20,707 nt of DNA, taken from assembly GCA_026260175.1 (NCBI GenBank), contig JAKCWW010000456.1, forward strand, positions 43,409 to 64,115. Reading direction: 5' to 3'. Of the stretch, positions 18,625 to 20,707 are shown piece by piece (position 1 is the first letter of the stretch; each line of letters begins with the position of its first letter). This stretch comes from Reticulitermes lucifugus (Eukaryota > Arthropoda > Insecta > Blattodea > Rhinotermitidae). A program made the position numbers and the translations under genes. Under the pieces are notes generated by a model that worked only from the letters and a program-made list of their open reading frames with translations, did no database searches and was not told the DNA's origin.

Positions 18625-18775
18625 ACACCCTCGGAGACGGCTCCCTGTACAAACCGAGTAGAAGGCTTGGTAGGCCCAAAGCCGGTCTGCAAAGTCGAAG
18701 AAGAGAAAATATCTTGTCCCTACCGGGAATCAAACCGAGATCTGTTGGCACACCAGCCCGTATCCTAGTCACTGT
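18625..18775 (-). mobile_element. SINE fragment related to family 1 (copy G)
   Basis: On the minus strand, 'cggtttgattcccgg' (B-box-like, about 18722-18736) is followed by 'gcagaccggctttgggccta' and 'ccaagccttctactcggttt'. The order and spacing match 'tagaccggctctgggaccta' and 'cccagcctcctgtacaatgg' in the copy at 19287-19570. The 5' head is diverged, and the 3' half found in the other copies is missing or too decayed to recognise. Confidence 0.65.
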
Positions 18776-19260
18776 AAGGAATAGGCTATTACAAATGAGC
18801 CATACTTTAACTGAACGTAGCAGAGCACTTATTGAAAAAGTAACAAGACAGGAAATGTACCTTGGCTTAAAACTGGAACGCTTTAACGTCATAGGATTCG
18901 ATCTGCCAACTTAGATGAATGAATAAGAATATGAAAAATTGGTGGAATGTCATTTTTCTCCATAAAAAGAATTAAAGTATGTTATGTATATGCAAAGTCC
19001 TACATTCTGTAGCCTTTCAATGTGTAATTTTCTCCCAGCCTTTGTTTCTCTAACTTTTCTTTTCCCACAACACTCCTCATAATCTGTTTTCAGACACCGC
19101 CATTGTATGTTCCTCCTTCAAAATGACAGAACACGTTTCATATATGCGTAAAACAATATAATCTGATTAGAGTTTCACATAATGTTTCAATCACTGAATG
19201 ATGAAACAGGAAACAACAGAAGAATCTTAACCAAGTGACACGAAGCCTCAATCAAATTTA
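18776..19260. other. Unassigned AT-rich stretch
   Basis: No gene or repeat family recognised. The 66-codon plus frame (18714-18914) overlaps SINE fragment G and is not a gene. Confidence 0.45.
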
Positions 19261-19286
19261 CCACCACCACTACTACTACTACTACT
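19261..19286. repeat. (ACC/ACT)n trinucleotide repeat, left part
   Basis: Three CCA units followed by about six ACT units, interrupted by the start of SINE copy C and resuming at about 19571. Confidence 0.9.
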
Positions 19287-19570
19287 GTGGGCCGGGATAG
19301 CGGTCGGTATAGCGACTCGCTACGAGCTGCACGATCTGGGGATCGAATCCCGGGGGGGGCGAGATTTTCAGCAACCGTCTAGACCGGCTCTGGGACCTAC
19401 CCAGCCTCCTGTACAATGGGTACCGGGTCTCTTACCCGGGGGTAAAGCGGCCGGGGAGTGGCGTTGACCACTTACCCCCATCTAGCGCCGAGGTTAAAGA
19501 AAGAGTAGAGCTATAAATCTACTCCCCCTATGGGCCTTCATGGCCTGTTCTAGGGTGAACTTTACCTTTT
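19287..19570 (+). mobile_element. SINE family 1, copy C (tRNA-derived, best preserved)
   Basis: The head is 'gtcggtatagcgactcgcta' with B-box-like 'ggggatcgaatccc' about 31 bp later. Then follow a G-run, 'gaccggctctgggacctacc', 'cagcctcctgtacaatgggt', 'ggtaaagcggccggggagtg', 'gcgttgaccacttaccccca', 'ctagcgccgaggtt', 'gtagagctataaatctactc', 'ctatgggccttcatggcctg' and the tail 'ttctagggtgaactttacct' plus TTTT. The block order equals that of the two minus-strand copies at 421-712 and 11294-11582. It sits between two ACT-type trinucleotide tracts. This suggests insertion into a pre-existing microsatellite, with the target duplication hidden in the repeat. Confidence 0.9.
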
Positions 19571-19624
19571 ACTACTGCTACTACTACTACCACCGATACT
19601 ACTACTGTTATTACTACTACTGCC
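19571..19624. repeat. (ACT/ACC)n trinucleotide repeat, right part
   Basis: Interrupted ACT, GCT, ACC, GAT and GTT trinucleotide units. The repeat-rich minus frame (19528-19770) translates it as valine runs and is not a gene. Confidence 0.9.
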
Positions 19625-20707
19625 GCTGGAAAACTTTCCATTTCGTAGCATAAAATGCAGATTTTTGAACTGCTAATACCGAAGCCGACATTATACACAG
19701 CCGTTAACCAGTCCATTTCTCTACAGTCCTCACTACACAATACACAAAGACGGATAAATGCGTAATGCATACAAAGACTAATATTGAATGGTTTGTGTGC
19801 AGAAATACAATGCTTATTTTCACTAGCATTCTCTTAAAGCAAACGTTACCCTTGGATATTACCCTGTGTTGTCGAGAAATGTTTTTTACACAAATATAAA
19901 CAGATACATTAATAATTTTAGGTGATAACATTGCTTTCGAGTTGCAGCGTTGGATGGTTCCATTGTTGTTCGATAGTAGATTATCGTTTAGTTAGTTATT
20001 TCGTTAGTTTCAACGAAAGATTTATTAACATGTGTGCACTACGTATTTCGTCAAGGTAACTTCAATATCGGTTTTGTCATGAAATGCACTACGAAATAAC
20101 ATTCCATCCAGTTTGCAATACTGAAGAAACAAGAAACATACTACAACCACTAACATTATGGACAATTTAGGCATGAGTGGAATGGTGCACTTTAATAGAC
20201 TACATATTTGAAATGCTTGCTGGGTTCTTCATTGCCGTGGGCGGTAGTTAGTGCAGATACTGTACAACTCCAGTGTTTCAAAGCTACTCACACTACACAA
20301 AGCCAGAATTTATTTCCCTCTATTTAATTACTGTACGGCACGTATTCGCAATATCAAGCTACATTTCGCATACATACGATGTGCTGCTATCGAAATGTAT
20401 GTATTTGTTACGCCTATCCACTTTAATACAACGAATCGTTTCAGAGGATTACTGGAATAAAAATGGAGATCCGTACAATATTGGGATTATGTTTGATCAG
20501 CATACATCGCAATGAAACTAGCCTTATGCATTATCATGTAGACTTCCAATACGAAATTTTATTTAAATCCTTTGAGTAGTTAACACTTGCAAACAGATAC
20601 ACAAGCTCGCCATCATGTTTCAATTTATTTTACACCAACTAATGCACACGTAAAACCACTTTTTTGTAGTTTTTATTGTAAAATGTACCCCTACACGTGT
20701 TTCGATC
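19625..20707. other. Unassigned AT-rich right flank
   Basis: Several 69-80 codon frames on both strands (19704-19931 minus, 20251-20515 plus), none with a recognisable motif or compositional coding signal. No RNA gene or repeat family recognised. Confidence 0.45.

Noticed and set aside
19528..19770. Valine-rich 80-codon minus frame
   Set aside because: It translates the ACT trinucleotide repeat and the SINE tail.

Overview
This window looks like non-genic, repeat-rich DNA from an animal nuclear genome, most likely an insect. It is AT-rich with GC-richer islands. No open frame has the length, motifs or codon continuity of a functional gene, and there is no operon structure, rRNA or convincing tRNA. 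The insect call rests on the repeat content: tRNA-headed SINEs in several families, decayed mariner, pogo/jerky-type and other DDE transposases, and a non-LTR retrotransposon tail of a type common in insects. A polyneopteran such as a cockroach or termite would fit, but that is inference.

Layout. 1-1800: SINE family 1 copy (about 421-712, minus strand), otherwise featureless AT-rich DNA. 1811-1992: compound tetranucleotide array. 2000-6980: mostly unclassified sequence, with GC-raised islands (3345-3640 and 6585-6900), a possible hAT-type transposon end (3969-4033) and pyrimidine-rich tracts (4955-5090, 5325-5580). 6980-7290: SINE family 2 copy. 7445-8359: a mariner derivative with unusually long inverted arms of about 225 bp around a truncated transposase. 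8768-9968: a pogo/jerky-like transposase pseudogene on the minus strand. 10955-11582: a tRNA-like fragment and another SINE family 1 copy. 12533-12818: C-terminal relic of a DDE transposase. 13085-13378: second SINE family 2 copy, minus strand. 14209-14462: 3' coding relic of a LINE. 15416-15604: six-unit 29/33-bp minisatellite. 15725-15840: tRNA-like SINE head. 15985-16270: GC-raised segment with a 72-codon frame, the only place where a host exon is faintly possible. 17725-17855 and 18625-18775: two more SINE fragments on the minus strand. 19261-19620: SINE family 1 copy lying inside an (ACT)n trinucleotide tract. The rest is unassigned AT-rich DNA.

No functional gene system was found. The most distinctive object is the mariner derivative at 7445-8359. 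Its 5' end, up to about the third transposase codon, is present at both termini in inverted orientation, and the C-terminal catalytic half is gone, so the element is a potential long hairpin. The SINEs, LINE relic and transposase relics share no common job; they are successive insertions at different stages of decay.
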